From Mesosutterella faecium (GTDB lineage Bacteria > Pseudomonadota > Gammaproteobacteria > Burkholderiales > Burkholderiaceae_F), in NCBI RefSeq assembly GCF_022809315.2, contig NZ_JAKZJU020000001.1, positions 1,587,001 to 1,651,000 of the forward strand: a stretch of DNA of 64,000 bases, given 5' to 3'. A model generated the notes under the pieces. That model was not told the origin of the DNA. It saw nothing but the letters and a program-made list of their open reading frames with translations, and ran no database searches. Made by a program: the position numbers and the translations under genes. Of the stretch, positions 34,043 to 42,700 are shown piece by piece. Position 1 is the stretch's first letter. Every line of letters begins with the position of its first letter.

Positions 34043-35020
34043 ATGACCTCCAGGACCGATACGGACCTGTCTGCCTGGGAAGCGTTTGTAGAAGTCGCCC
34101 ACAGTGGCTCTTTTACCATCGCAGCGGACATTCTGGGCGTTGATGTGGGGTTTCTCTCCCGGAAAATCGACCGGCTGGAGAAACGCATTCACCTCGAACT
34201 CCTCAGCCGGGACAAAAGGCCCCTTGTTCCAACCGAGAGCGGGCGGGAGCTGCTGCCAGAGTGCGAAAAGATGCTGCTGGCCTACCGCGCCATCATGGAT
34301 CGGGCGGCCGCCGAAAACCGGGACCTTTCCGGCCTGGTCCGGGTCATGCTCCCCACGACGCTCGCCGGGCATTTTCTTGCCGCTCTGAAGCCGGAATTCC
34401 TCGGCTTGTATCCGGACATCGCCTTTGAACTCGAGTCGCCGGTTGAGCTCGATTGTCTGGTCCAGAACCGGGTGGATGTCGCTGCAGTACAGGAAAGCAT
34501 GCCTCTTCGGGATCTGATCACGCTTCCGCGCGGACGCATGGTGACCGTGCCCGTCGCCTCTTCGGAATTCCTCAGCCGGCACGGTCCAGTAGACTCTTTG
34601 CAGGATCTGGATCAGGTGCCGGTCTTCCTCACAAAGAGGGCGGGCTTTGACGAGGATGGAGCGATTCTCCTGCAGAAAAAGGGCAGGCGGGTTCGGCACA
34701 CGATTGCAAAGCCCAGCATCTGCAACAACGCCATCATCATCCGTGATGCCGCCCTGCAGGGACTGGGGGTTGCGCTTAACGTCCCGCTTTTTGCGTGCAT
34801 TGATGACATTGCAGAAAAGCGCCTTGTTCCGGTTTTGAGCGGGTGGCGGCGTCCAGAGTTCGATTTGTTCGTAGCCTGTTCGAGGCGTTCGTGGCTTGTA
34901 AGGCGAAACCGCATTTTCGCCCTCTGGCTTGCCAGGCGGCTTGACGACCATGTTTTGGAAGTACGCCGGAGGTTCGAGGCCCTGTATCCAGGGTGGCTCG
35001 GCCTCGCGGATGGAAAATAA
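34043..35020 (+). CDS. LysR family transcriptional regulator
   Basis: 325 residues from ATG 34043, with GGGAGGGC upstream. Winged HTH at about 5-65 (AWEAFVEVAHSGSFTIAADILGVDVGFLSRKIDRLEKRI), followed by a substrate-binding domain of two lobes. It is convergent with the FMN-binding flavoprotein gene, a bidirectional-looking stem lying between them, and downstream of the M20 hydrolase. The target could be either neighbour or a distant gene. Confidence 0.9.
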   Translation: MTSRTDTDLSAWEAFVEVAHSGSFTIAADILGVDVGFLSRKIDRLEKRIHLELLSRDKRPLVPTESGRELLPECEKMLLAYRAIMDRAAAENRDLSGLVRVMLPTTLAGHFLAALKPEFLGLYPDIAFELESPVELDCLVQNRVDVAAVQESMPLRDLITLPRGRMVTVPVASSEFLSRHGPVDSLQDLDQVPVFLTKRAGFDEDGAILLQKKGRRVRHTIAKPSICNNAIIIRDAALQGLGVALNVPLFACIDDIAEKRLVPVLSGWRRPEFDLFVACSRRSWLVRRNRIFALWLARRLDDHVLEVRRRFEALYPGWLGLADGK

Positions 35021-35021
35021 A

Positions 35022-35050
35022 GGCCCGGCCTAAAAAATCAAGGCCGGGCC
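35022..35050 (-). terminator. Rho-independent terminator of the FMN-binding flavoprotein gene
   Basis: GGCCCGGCCT at 35022-35031 pairs with AGGCCGGGCC at 35041-35050. On the minus strand the stem is followed by TTTATTTT, so it terminates the gene at 35075. It may also stop the LysR transcript, which ends immediately before it. Confidence 0.85.
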
Positions 35051-35074
35051 CTGAGCGCGCAAGCTGCTGCTGAC

Positions 35075-36835
35075 TTACTTGTTCTGGGCCGCCATTGTTC
35101 CGGCATGGCGTCCGAACACCATGGCGTCGAGAATCCCGTTGCCGCCCACGCGGTTAGCGCCATGAACGCCGCCAGCCACCTCGCCCGCGGCGTAAAGTCC
35201 GGGGATCGGTCTGCCTTCGGGAGTGAGCACCTGGGAGTTCACGTTGATCCGCAGACCGCCCATGGTATGGTGGACTGCCGGCACGAGCCTTGTCGCGTAC
35301 CACGGGCCGTCAAGAAGCGGCTTGTCGCTCGGGCCCTGCCCCTTGAAGCCAAACTGGTCGGCGGCCTTCTTGTGCGTCACGACCGCGTTGTACTCGTCCA
35401 CCGAGGCCTGGAGCTTTGCGGGATCCGCCCCGATCTTTTTAGCGAGTTCCTCCAGCGTCTTTCCTTCATAGGCCTGGCCCAGTTTGATTTGGTCGCGCAG
35501 CGTGGTGTCGCCCGCTCGGGTTTCAAGTGTGGGGAAGCGCAGATGGTTGAGCACCACAAAATACGTGCTTCCAGGCTGCTTGAGAATGGCGCGGCAGAGA
35601 ACATCGCGGGGAGCGTTTTCTCTCACAAAGCGTGAGCCCTGCTTGTTGACGAAAATGCGGTTGCTCCCTGAGGGCCAGCTCGACATAATCCCCGTGCCGG
35701 GGGCTCCGCCCGGGTGAAGCTGAATTTCATTCATGTCGACAAGGCCGGCCCCTGCGCCCGTGCCGAGCGCAAGGCCTTCGCCCAGACTCGCGTTGGAGCG
35801 GTTGGTAGTCCCGATGTTTCCATCGAGCTTCACGTCCTTCCAGTCGCCGGTGTTGTACTTCATGCGCATCTGGATATTGGCCGCGAAGCCGCCCGTCGTG
35901 ATGATGACGCCGCGGTCAGCGCTGAAAGTGACGGGTTTGCCCTTATGGGTGCAGGAGACGCCGGTCACGCGTCCGTTTTTGTCCTTGACGAGGCTCACCG
36001 CCTTCGTGTTGGTGAAGACCTGCACGCGGTCCGGATAGGCGGCAATGAAGCGCTCAAAGGCTGAAATGTAGCCCGAGCCGCGGCCGATGACGCTGTGGCC
36101 GCGAGGGTAGAGCCCGCCCACGATCATGTGCACCTTAGGCTGGAACATCACGCCCTTGTCCTCAAGCCAGCGCAGTGTCGGCAGGGCGTTTTCAACGAGA
36201 TAGCGGGCGAGAAGTGGGTTGTTCTTGTTGTGGCCGCCGCGCATTGTATCGTTGTAGTGACGCTCGACGCTGTCAGGAATGCCCTGTAACTTCTGCCGCG
36301 CCGGGTCTACGGCGTTCAGGGAGCCGCCGGAGACGGCGGAGCTTCCTCCCAGCATGCCCAGCTTTTCCACGATGATCACCCGCGCGCCAGCTTCGATGGC
36401 AGCGGCCGCGGCGGCGAGTCCGGCTCCGCCCCCGCCCACGATGACTACATCAGAGCGGTAACTGTCTTTAAGGGGAGCAGCCTTTTTCGGATGGTGATAC
36501 TTGGCCGGGTCAACTCCCGCCATTTTGATGGTCTGCCCGACCGCATCCAGATAAGCGGCACAGGTGATGGTCGCGCCCGAGATCGCCTCGACCGGGATGT
36601 TTTGCTGGAAAACAATCTCATCATGCAGCTTGCTGATTGCGATCTTTCCGATGCCGGGCGACTCCAGGTCTCGAGTGATGATGTCTGTGATTTTCCCGTT
36701 TTCGACGTGAGTGTCCACGGTCATCGGACCGTTGTGCCCAGGTACGGTCACCGAATAGACAGAGTTCGGCGCGGCTGCGCTCGCCGTCCCGGCGGCTAGG
36801 ACTGCAGCAGCGATAATGAGCAGTTTCTGATTCAT
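35075..36835 (-). CDS. FMN- and FAD-binding flavoprotein reductase (urocanate/fumarate reductase type)
   Basis: 586 residues. Signal peptide MNQKLLIIAAAVLAAGTASA, then an FMN-binding domain (about 30-105) with the flavinylation-type motif SGATIT (FMN likely bound covalently to the Thr by ApbE), then an FAD_binding_2 domain from VVIVGGGGAGLAAAAAA to MGGLRINVN ... GLYAAGEVAGGVHGANRVGGNG. This is the architecture of UrdA/periplasmic fumarate reductase-like enzymes without a haem domain. It reduces an unsaturated carboxylate in the periplasm. SD AGGAGAG precedes the ATG. Its leader contains a CTAA-N4-TTAG palindrome. Confidence 0.92.
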   Translation of the reverse strand: MNQKLLIIAAAVLAAGTASAAAPNSVYSVTVPGHNGPMTVDTHVENGKITDIITRDLESPGIGKIAISKLHDEIVFQQNIPVEAISGATITCAAYLDAVGQTIKMAGVDPAKYHHPKKAAPLKDSYRSDVVIVGGGGAGLAAAAAAIEAGARVIIVEKLGMLGGSSAVSGGSLNAVDPARQKLQGIPDSVERHYNDTMRGGHNKNNPLLARYLVENALPTLRWLEDKGVMFQPKVHMIVGGLYPRGHSVIGRGSGYISAFERFIAAYPDRVQVFTNTKAVSLVKDKNGRVTGVSCTHKGKPVTFSADRGVIITTGGFAANIQMRMKYNTGDWKDVKLDGNIGTTNRSNASLGEGLALGTGAGAGLVDMNEIQLHPGGAPGTGIMSSWPSGSNRIFVNKQGSRFVRENAPRDVLCRAILKQPGSTYFVVLNHLRFPTLETRAGDTTLRDQIKLGQAYEGKTLEELAKKIGADPAKLQASVDEYNAVVTHKKAADQFGFKGQGPSDKPLLDGPWYATRLVPAVHHTMGGLRINVNSQVLTPEGRPIPGLYAAGEVAGGVHGANRVGGNGILDAMVFGRHAGTMAAQNK

Positions 36836-36854
36836 AGTCTCTCTCCTAACAAAG

Positions 36855-36936
36855 CCCTAAAATCTTAGGGGAGAGGCATGAAGATGCTTTGTTGCTCCAG
36901 TTGAACCTTTTGACGATTTGATCAAACTAATGGAGC
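36855..36936 (-). promoter_or_regulatory. Inverted repeats in the control region of the FMN-binding flavoprotein
   Basis: CCCTAA-AATC-TTAGGG at 36855-36870 lies 20 nt upstream of the ATG. Further up, GCTCCA/TGGAGC arms (36894-36899, 36931-36936) flank a perfect TTTGATCAAA palindrome (36917-36926). The second could be a LysR-type site. Function is inferred from symmetry and position only. Confidence 0.35.
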
Positions 36937-36970
36937 GTCCAAGCTAAAGCAGGGAAACTTCCTTTGAAGT

Positions 36971-37141
36971 TTACAGACAGAGTCCTTTCTTATGGGCAGC
37001 CGGCGCTTTGGGAGGCCAGGCCTGGGAAGTCTCTCCCTTAGGGGCCTGCATCAGGATCCGTGTGGCATTTACCGCCCAGTTGGCGTCTATCACGGCCTGT
37101 GCGTTTTCCTTGAATTTCGGGTAATGCGCGTGAAGGTCAGT
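36971..37141 (-). pseudogene. C-terminal remnant of a CpXC-domain protein gene
   Basis: Read on the minus strand, 37138 to 36971 encodes DLHAHYPKFKENAQAVIDAN followed by WAVNATRILMQAP and then a tail up to TAA at 36971. This aligns without gaps to the end of the intact CpXC protein at 50566-51243 (DLEAHYPDFAGNSQAVIDEN, WAFNAMKILMEAR), about two-thirds identical. Upstream the frame soon meets a stop, and no zinc-ribbon part is present. A truncated paralogue or leftover of rearrangement between the flavoprotein and the hydrolase genes. Confidence 0.75.
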
Positions 37142-37281
37142 CTGGCGGGCCCGAACAGCCCTGCAGGATCAGGCAAAAGGCCCAGCCTCTCCGGCAAACT
37201 CCGACCGTTCCTTTTTCCTATGATTTCTCCCGATTGCAGAGCACCGCCGCGGCCGGGGATGCTCTGCGGCAAGGAGAAAAA

Positions 37282-38382
37282 ATGGCAAAAAGAACGGCTT
37301 TGCTTCGCCTGCTTTCCGCCGCGGCCGCGTCCGTCATGGCCGCCTCGGCCCTGGCCGCCGGGCCTATTGTCCTTCAGGGCCAGGGCAGCTTCACGGTGGG
37401 CGGCTCGACGCTGCGCCACGCCGGGACATTTTCCGAGAAAAACTTCCTCTCGCCCGAGGGGCAGACGGCCTACGGCGACCACGGCTATGTGTTCTATCAG
37501 ATTCCTTCCGGCGCCCGCCGCCTTCCCATCGTGTTCCAGCACGGCGGAGCTCAGACCAAGCGGACCTGGGAGAGCACGCCTGACGGCCGCGAGGGCTTCC
37601 AGAACATCTTCCTCCGGAAGCGCTATTCGGTCTACCTCGTGGACCAGCCTCATATGGGCGAGGCCGGGCTCTCGACCCGAAAGGACGAAGGAGGCAACGC
37701 CTGGGCGGGAAACCCGCTGTTCGCCGACCAGACCTTTTTCAGGCTGTGCCGCCTAGGAGATGGGAACGGGTTCTTCAAGGGCTCGCAGTTTCCCGGGGGA
37801 GCCGCGGCGGTCGATGCGTTCCAGAGGTCCTGGAACCCTTATTCGGGCCCGCTGGACAATGAGCTCAACGCAAAGGTTCTGGGGCAGCTTTTCGAGCGCA
37901 TCGGGCCCGCGGTCCTGATGGCGCACTCGATGGGCGGCACGATTGCCTGGCGCACGCCTTTTTACACGAATAAGGTGCGCGCCATCGTGGCCCTGGAGCC
38001 GGGCGGCACGCCTTTCGTCTTCCCGGACACTGAGATGCCGCGGCCTGTGAAGGCGGTTTTCGAGCCCCTTTCCGCCACGGCGCTCGGCGTTCCGATGGAG
38101 AAGTTCCTGAAGCTCACCCGCTTCCCGATCCTTTTGGTTTACGGCGACAACATCGCCGAGAAGCCCGTCGCGGCGGTGGGCCCGGACAAGTGGCGCACGG
38201 AGCTCGAAATGGCCAGGCAGTTCGCTGCCGCAGTGAACCGGCACGGCGGAGACGCCCGCGTGATTCACCTGCCTGAGATCGGCATCCGCGGGAACTCCCA
38301 CTTCCTCATGACCGAGAAAAACAACGTGCAGATAGCGGGGCTGATTGAGGAGTGGCTTCGCAGCAAGGGGCTGGACCGCTGA
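37282..38382 (+). CDS. Exported alpha/beta hydrolase
   Basis: 366 residues from ATG 37282, with AAGGAG upstream. Signal peptide AKRTALLRLLSAAAASVMAA up to about residue 28 (cleavage near ALAAG). Alpha/beta-hydrolase core: PIVFQHGGAQTKRTWES (oxyanion region), nucleophile elbow MAHSMGGTIAW with Ser about 218, acid in LLVYGDN, and His in GNSHFLM. It is probably a periplasmic esterase or lactonase; the substrate is unknown. Confidence 0.88.
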   Translation: MAKRTALLRLLSAAAASVMAASALAAGPIVLQGQGSFTVGGSTLRHAGTFSEKNFLSPEGQTAYGDHGYVFYQIPSGARRLPIVFQHGGAQTKRTWESTPDGREGFQNIFLRKRYSVYLVDQPHMGEAGLSTRKDEGGNAWAGNPLFADQTFFRLCRLGDGNGFFKGSQFPGGAAAVDAFQRSWNPYSGPLDNELNAKVLGQLFERIGPAVLMAHSMGGTIAWRTPFYTNKVRAIVALEPGGTPFVFPDTEMPRPVKAVFEPLSATALGVPMEKFLKLTRFPILLVYGDNIAEKPVAAVGPDKWRTELEMARQFAAAVNRHGGDARVIHLPEIGIRGNSHFLMTEKNNVQIAGLIEEWLRSKGLDR

Positions 38383-38456
38383 AAGCCCGGGGCGCGGAGC
38401 ACCGGAGTCGTGCGGCTGCGGTACTTCCGGCGCCTGCGCCCCCCGGCACTCTTTAT

Positions 38457-39467
38457 TCAATTAATGCCGTAGCGCTTCGCTTCCTGCAGCTGCTGCTCTC
38501 GGGTGAACGCCCCCACGAGCTCGTGGGCCAGGTAGGGTTCCTCGAGGAACTTCACGTCTTCTTCCGACAGCGTCAGATCCACCGACTTCACCGCGTCCCT
38601 GAAGTGCACGGGGCTGGTCGCGCCGACAATCGGGGCGGCCACGCCCCGCGCGAACTGCCAGGCCAGCGCCGTCTGCGTCATGGAGACGCCGAGCCGGCGG
38701 GCGGTTTCCTCCACCCGGGCGATGATCTGCAGGTCGTTTTCCCTTGCGCGGTCGTACTTCGCCCTGAGGGTCCTGTCGGTCTTGCTTCGCTTTGAGCCGC
38801 TTTCCCATCCGGGATGCGTGAGGTGTCCGCCTGCGAGCGGCGAGTAGGGGATGCGGCTCACGCCGTACTGCTCTGCCACCGGGATCAGCTCCCTTTCGTC
38901 CTCGCGGTAGAGCAGGTTGTAGTGGTTCTGCAGGGTGGAAAACTTCGTCCAGCCGTGCAGCTCGGCGCAGGCCTGCATGTTGTGGAACTGATAGCCGTAC
39001 ATGGCCGAGGCGCCGATCGCCCGCACCTTGCCCTCCCTCACGAGGGAGTCGAGGGCCTCCATCGTCTCCTCAATCGGGTGCAGGTAGTCGAAGCGGTGAA
39101 TCTGGTAGAGATCGAGATAGTCTGTGCCCAGGCGCCTGAGCGTGAGGTCTATTTCCCGGTGTATCGCCTCTTTCGAGAGGAAGCCGGGATTGAAGTAGAC
39201 CTTGGAGGCGAGCACGACGTCGTGCCGGTTCACCCCGAGGTGCTTCAGGCTGCGCCCAAGGAATTCCTCGCTTGTGCCGAAGGAGTAGATGTTGGCGGTG
39301 TCGAAGAAGTTCACCCCGAGATCAAGCGCGCACTTGACCATGGCCTCGGTCTGGTCCTGATCGAGCGTCCAGAGATGGAATCCGGGGTTCGGAGCGCCGT
39401 AGCTCATGCAGCCCGCGCAGATGCGGCTCACGGTGATGCCGGTGGAGCCGAGTTCGGTGTATTTCAA
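38457..39467 (-). CDS. Aldo/keto reductase
   Basis: 336 residues: MKYTELGSTGITVSRICAGCMSYG start, catalytic Asp/Tyr in NFFDTANIYSFGTSEE, Lys in VVLASKVY, and His in DLYQIHRFD. The NADPH-binding end is GATSPVHFRDAVKSVDLTL. It resembles the AKR11/YajO-like group. It reduces aldehydes or ketones in the cytoplasm. Convergent with the hydrolase gene (74 nt apart). Confidence 0.94.
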   Translation of the reverse strand: MKYTELGSTGITVSRICAGCMSYGAPNPGFHLWTLDQDQTEAMVKCALDLGVNFFDTANIYSFGTSEEFLGRSLKHLGVNRHDVVLASKVYFNPGFLSKEAIHREIDLTLRRLGTDYLDLYQIHRFDYLHPIEETMEALDSLVREGKVRAIGASAMYGYQFHNMQACAELHGWTKFSTLQNHYNLLYREDERELIPVAEQYGVSRIPYSPLAGGHLTHPGWESGSKRSKTDRTLRAKYDRARENDLQIIARVEETARRLGVSMTQTALAWQFARGVAAPIVGATSPVHFRDAVKSVDLTLSEEDVKFLEEPYLAHELVGAFTREQQLQEAKRYGIN

Positions 39468-39589
39468 GGGAAAGCCTCCTAAAGGGAGCCCCGGGTTGGA
39501 AAAAATCCGAGCGGTTTCCGGGGATGCTGAAAAAAGAGGGAAAAAGTCAGTCCAGGGATGAGTCTAGGCGCAGCCGGAGGCTTTCCGAT

Positions 39590-39636
39590 TGCCTGAAAGG
39601 ACGTATTTTTTGTTTTTTCCGCTGCCTGAAAGGACG
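39590..39636. repeat. Short direct repeat upstream of the aldo/keto reductase
   Basis: TGCCTGAAAGGACG occurs at 39590-39603 and again at 39623-39636, separated by a T-rich spacer. The repeat sits in the gap between the autotransporter's 3' end and the aldo/keto reductase start. Purpose unknown. Confidence 0.6.
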
Positions 39637-39658
39637 GGCGCACGGCGGGCGGCGTGAA

Positions 39659-39687
39659 GCGGGAGGGGGCACAAGGCGCCCTCCCGC
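39659..39687 (-). terminator. Stem-loop after the autotransporter gene
   Basis: GCGGGAGGG (39659-39667) pairs with CCCTCCCGC (39679-39687), a 9-bp GC stem placed directly after the autotransporter stop. No T-run follows on the minus strand, so it may need Rho or only stabilise the 3' end. Confidence 0.5.
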
Positions 39688-39713
39688 CGGCTGCGTGCCT
39701 CAGGAGTCTTTCG

Positions 39714-42700
39714 TCAGAACTTCCAGCGCACGCCCGCGTTCACCTGCCAGGCGCTGCCGTAGCCGCCGCCGAAAATCCCCTCCGCGTCAGCCCAGAGGAA
39801 GGTGCGCCTGCCGAGGTTCACGTTCGCGCCGAGGCCCGCGTCGTACCAGGTGGCGCTGCCGTCGCTCGAGCGCCGGATCGATTCCAGCCCGTCCGCGCTC
39901 GTCGCGCGCACGGCCCGGTCGCCTGCGAACTCATGCAGCGCGTCGGCCTTGAGGTAAAGGGAGCCCGACCGGTTCGCGCCGAGGCTGCGGCCTGCGCGGA
40001 AACCCACCCGGCCCGCGGCGCTCACCACGCTGTCCTCGTCGCCCTTCACGCCGCTGCGGGTCGTGTAGGAGGCGCCGTCGATCACGGAGACCTGGAACTG
40101 CGCCTGCGGCTCAAGGAAGAAGCCGCCCTGGAGCTCCAGCCTGCGGCCCGCCTCGAGGCTCGCGCTGCCGAAAGAGTTGTGGAAGCGCGTGGCGAGGGAC
40201 TGGCCGTCTTCGGAGGCGCCCTTCATCTTGTTCGAGATCACGCCGACGCGCAGGACCGCGTCGGTGTACCAGCCGGAGGCCGTGCGCCAGGTGTCGTAGA
40301 AGGACACGCCGTAGCGGTAGGCGTGGCCGCTGCCGCGCCTGAAGGCGAGGCTGTCGTCCGTGTAGTCAAAGGCAAAGCCCAGCGTGGCCCGGCCGTTTTG
40401 GGTGGCGCGCTCCACGTCGGCTCCGATCTGCAGCAGGCCGTATTTGTTTCTCACCCCCGAGACGGTGGCCCGGCTGTAGCGGGTGCGGACCCAAAGCCCG
40501 GACTCTCCTTCGGGGCTTCTCGCCGCCTCGCCCTCGCGCTTGTTGAGGCGGTCCATTTCCGAACCGAGCAGGCAGCCCGCCACGCCGTAGCCCTCGAGGA
40601 TCCCGGCGCTGCCGTTGTCCCTGCGGCCCGTCATCTGCAGGAACCAGTCGCGGCCCTGCCCGGAGCTCTCGCTGCCCAGGGCATAACTGTAGTCGTAGAG
40701 CGCGCCCTCGCGGGTGAGGTTCGTGAGGTTTCGCTCCGAGACGAAGCTCAGGCCGCTGTCGGCGGTCGAGGCGAAGTAAAGCTTGTCGCCCTCCCCGAGC
40801 GTCCTGAGGTTCGCCGTGTCGAAGTCGACCCTCTGGACTCCTTCCGTGCTGCCGTTGAAGTAGAGGTAGTCGCTTTGGGCCGAGGGCGCGCGGCGGTTGC
40901 GGTTGGAGGGATCGAGGTCCAGGGCGAAGAGCGCGCCCGAACCCCGCTGGGCCTGGTCGACCGTGAGAGTCGTGGCCGCGCCCCTGAGGCTGACCGCGGC
41001 GTTGTCGTCAACGGTGAGCGTGGTCACGTTGCTGTCCCCGGTCACGTTCCAGCGGGCCCCCGACGTGAAGGAGAGGTTCGAGGCGGTGCTGCTGTAGGTC
41101 GTGGCCGCGCGGCCCGTGAAGACCGCGCCCTCGGCAAAGGAGGCCTGAAGCGTCCCGTTTCGGTGCGCTTCGAGCGAGCCTTCGAGCAGGGCGCTGCTGC
41201 CCCTGAAGTCGAGGTTCACAGTGCCGGAGTCCAGGGCCTGGACGCTGCCCTCGAGCTTTCCGCCGTGGAATTCTGCGGTCACCTTGGAGCCTTCGCCCTG
41301 CGAGAGGATGGAGCCGGAAAGCAGCGACCCCTCGGTGTTGAAGTGCGCGTTGACCGAGCCGCCCGTTTCGGCCTCGAGGCTGCCTGTGACCTGCGCGCCG
41401 GAGGCTTCGCCGCCGATCTCAATGAGGCCTCCGGTCCGGGCGAGGGCCGTCCCTGCAATCGAAACTAGTCCGGCGCTTTCGACGCCTGCTCTCAGGGCGC
41501 TGCCGTTTTCAGCCAGCCCCGCGGGCTCGCTGCCCGAGGCGGTGAGCGATACGGCTGCGGCCTCAATCGTGATGTCGGAGCCCAGGGCGTGGGCCTGCCC
41601 CGTCACGGCGGCCGAGCCGGTCTTCTCCGAGCCGATTCGAAGGGCGCCGTTTTCAGCGCGGGCCTCGCCTTCGATCGTGATCTGCTTCGCCCCGTCGGTG
41701 CCGATGTCGATGGCCGAGCCGTTCGTGTAGGCGGCGTAGTCTTCGCCGCTGGCGGCCAGCGCGATGGTTCCGCCCTGCACCGAGATGGCGCCGCCCCGGG
41801 CCTCAAGCTCTCCCGAGACTGTGGTGAGGGCGCGCTGCGCCGAGCCGAGCCTGATGGGGGCGCCCAGGGCGAGCACATGGCCTGTGACGCTGAGGCTGGT
41901 GCCCGCGCCCTCGGTGCCCGCGTTGATCGCGCCGCCGCGCGCGAGCAGGGCCTGGTCCGCGCCGTCTGCGCTGAGGGTGATGGCCGCGCCCTGAACCTCA
42001 AGGCTGCCGCCGTAGGTCTGAAGGCTTCCCGAAACGGTGGCGCTTTCGGTGCTTTCATCGCCGATGGTGAGCGTGGAGCCGTTGCTCTGGCCGGCGGTGC
42101 CGCCCGACGACGCGGCCTTGATCTGGATCGAGCGGCCCAGGGCGCTCACCGTGCTGCCGTCGGCCAGAAGGCCGCTCTTGACCTGCAGCGAGCCGGTGGC
42201 ATCCGACCCCAGCTGCACGGCCGCGCCGCCCGCGGCGGCCGCCCAGGGCTGCTTTTCGGTGGACAGCGAAATGTCCCCGCCCCTGATTTCGAGGGCTGCG
42301 CCCCGGGCGATCACCGCCTGGTCGATGGTGACGCTGCCCGTCTCATCGGTCCCGATCGAGGCGCTGCCCGAGAGGGTTTCAACGGCGTAGTCAGTGTCCG
42401 AGCTGATGCTGATCGTGCCCCCGGAGCGAAGCGTCACGGGGCGGCTTGCGGCGACCACTTCGCCTTCGATCTGGATCGAGCGGGTGGAATCCGTGTCGCC
42501 GACGGTGATGTCGCCCGAGAAGGAGCCGCTGCCGCCGCCCGCCATCAGGGCGGTTTCGCTCTTGTCGGCGAGAATCCGGATTGAGCCGCCGTAGACCTCG
42601 ATCCTGCCGGCCGAGCCGATGACCGAGCCGTTGAGCGTGATGGAGGAGGTCCGGCTGTCGCCGGCCGTGATGTGTCCGGAAGGAGCAGCAAGGCTGAGGC

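Noticed and set aside
39590..39636. Repeat array or CRISPR-like element
   Set aside because: Only two copies of a 14-base repeat; listed as a simple direct repeat.
39654..41468. Long open frame (604 codons) opposite the autotransporter gene, and similar long antisense frames such as 2747-3688, 43020-44246 and 45995-47542
   Set aside because: High GC3 suppresses stops on the opposite strand; translations are Arg/Ala/His-rich with no motifs, while the genes on the other strand have clear domains.
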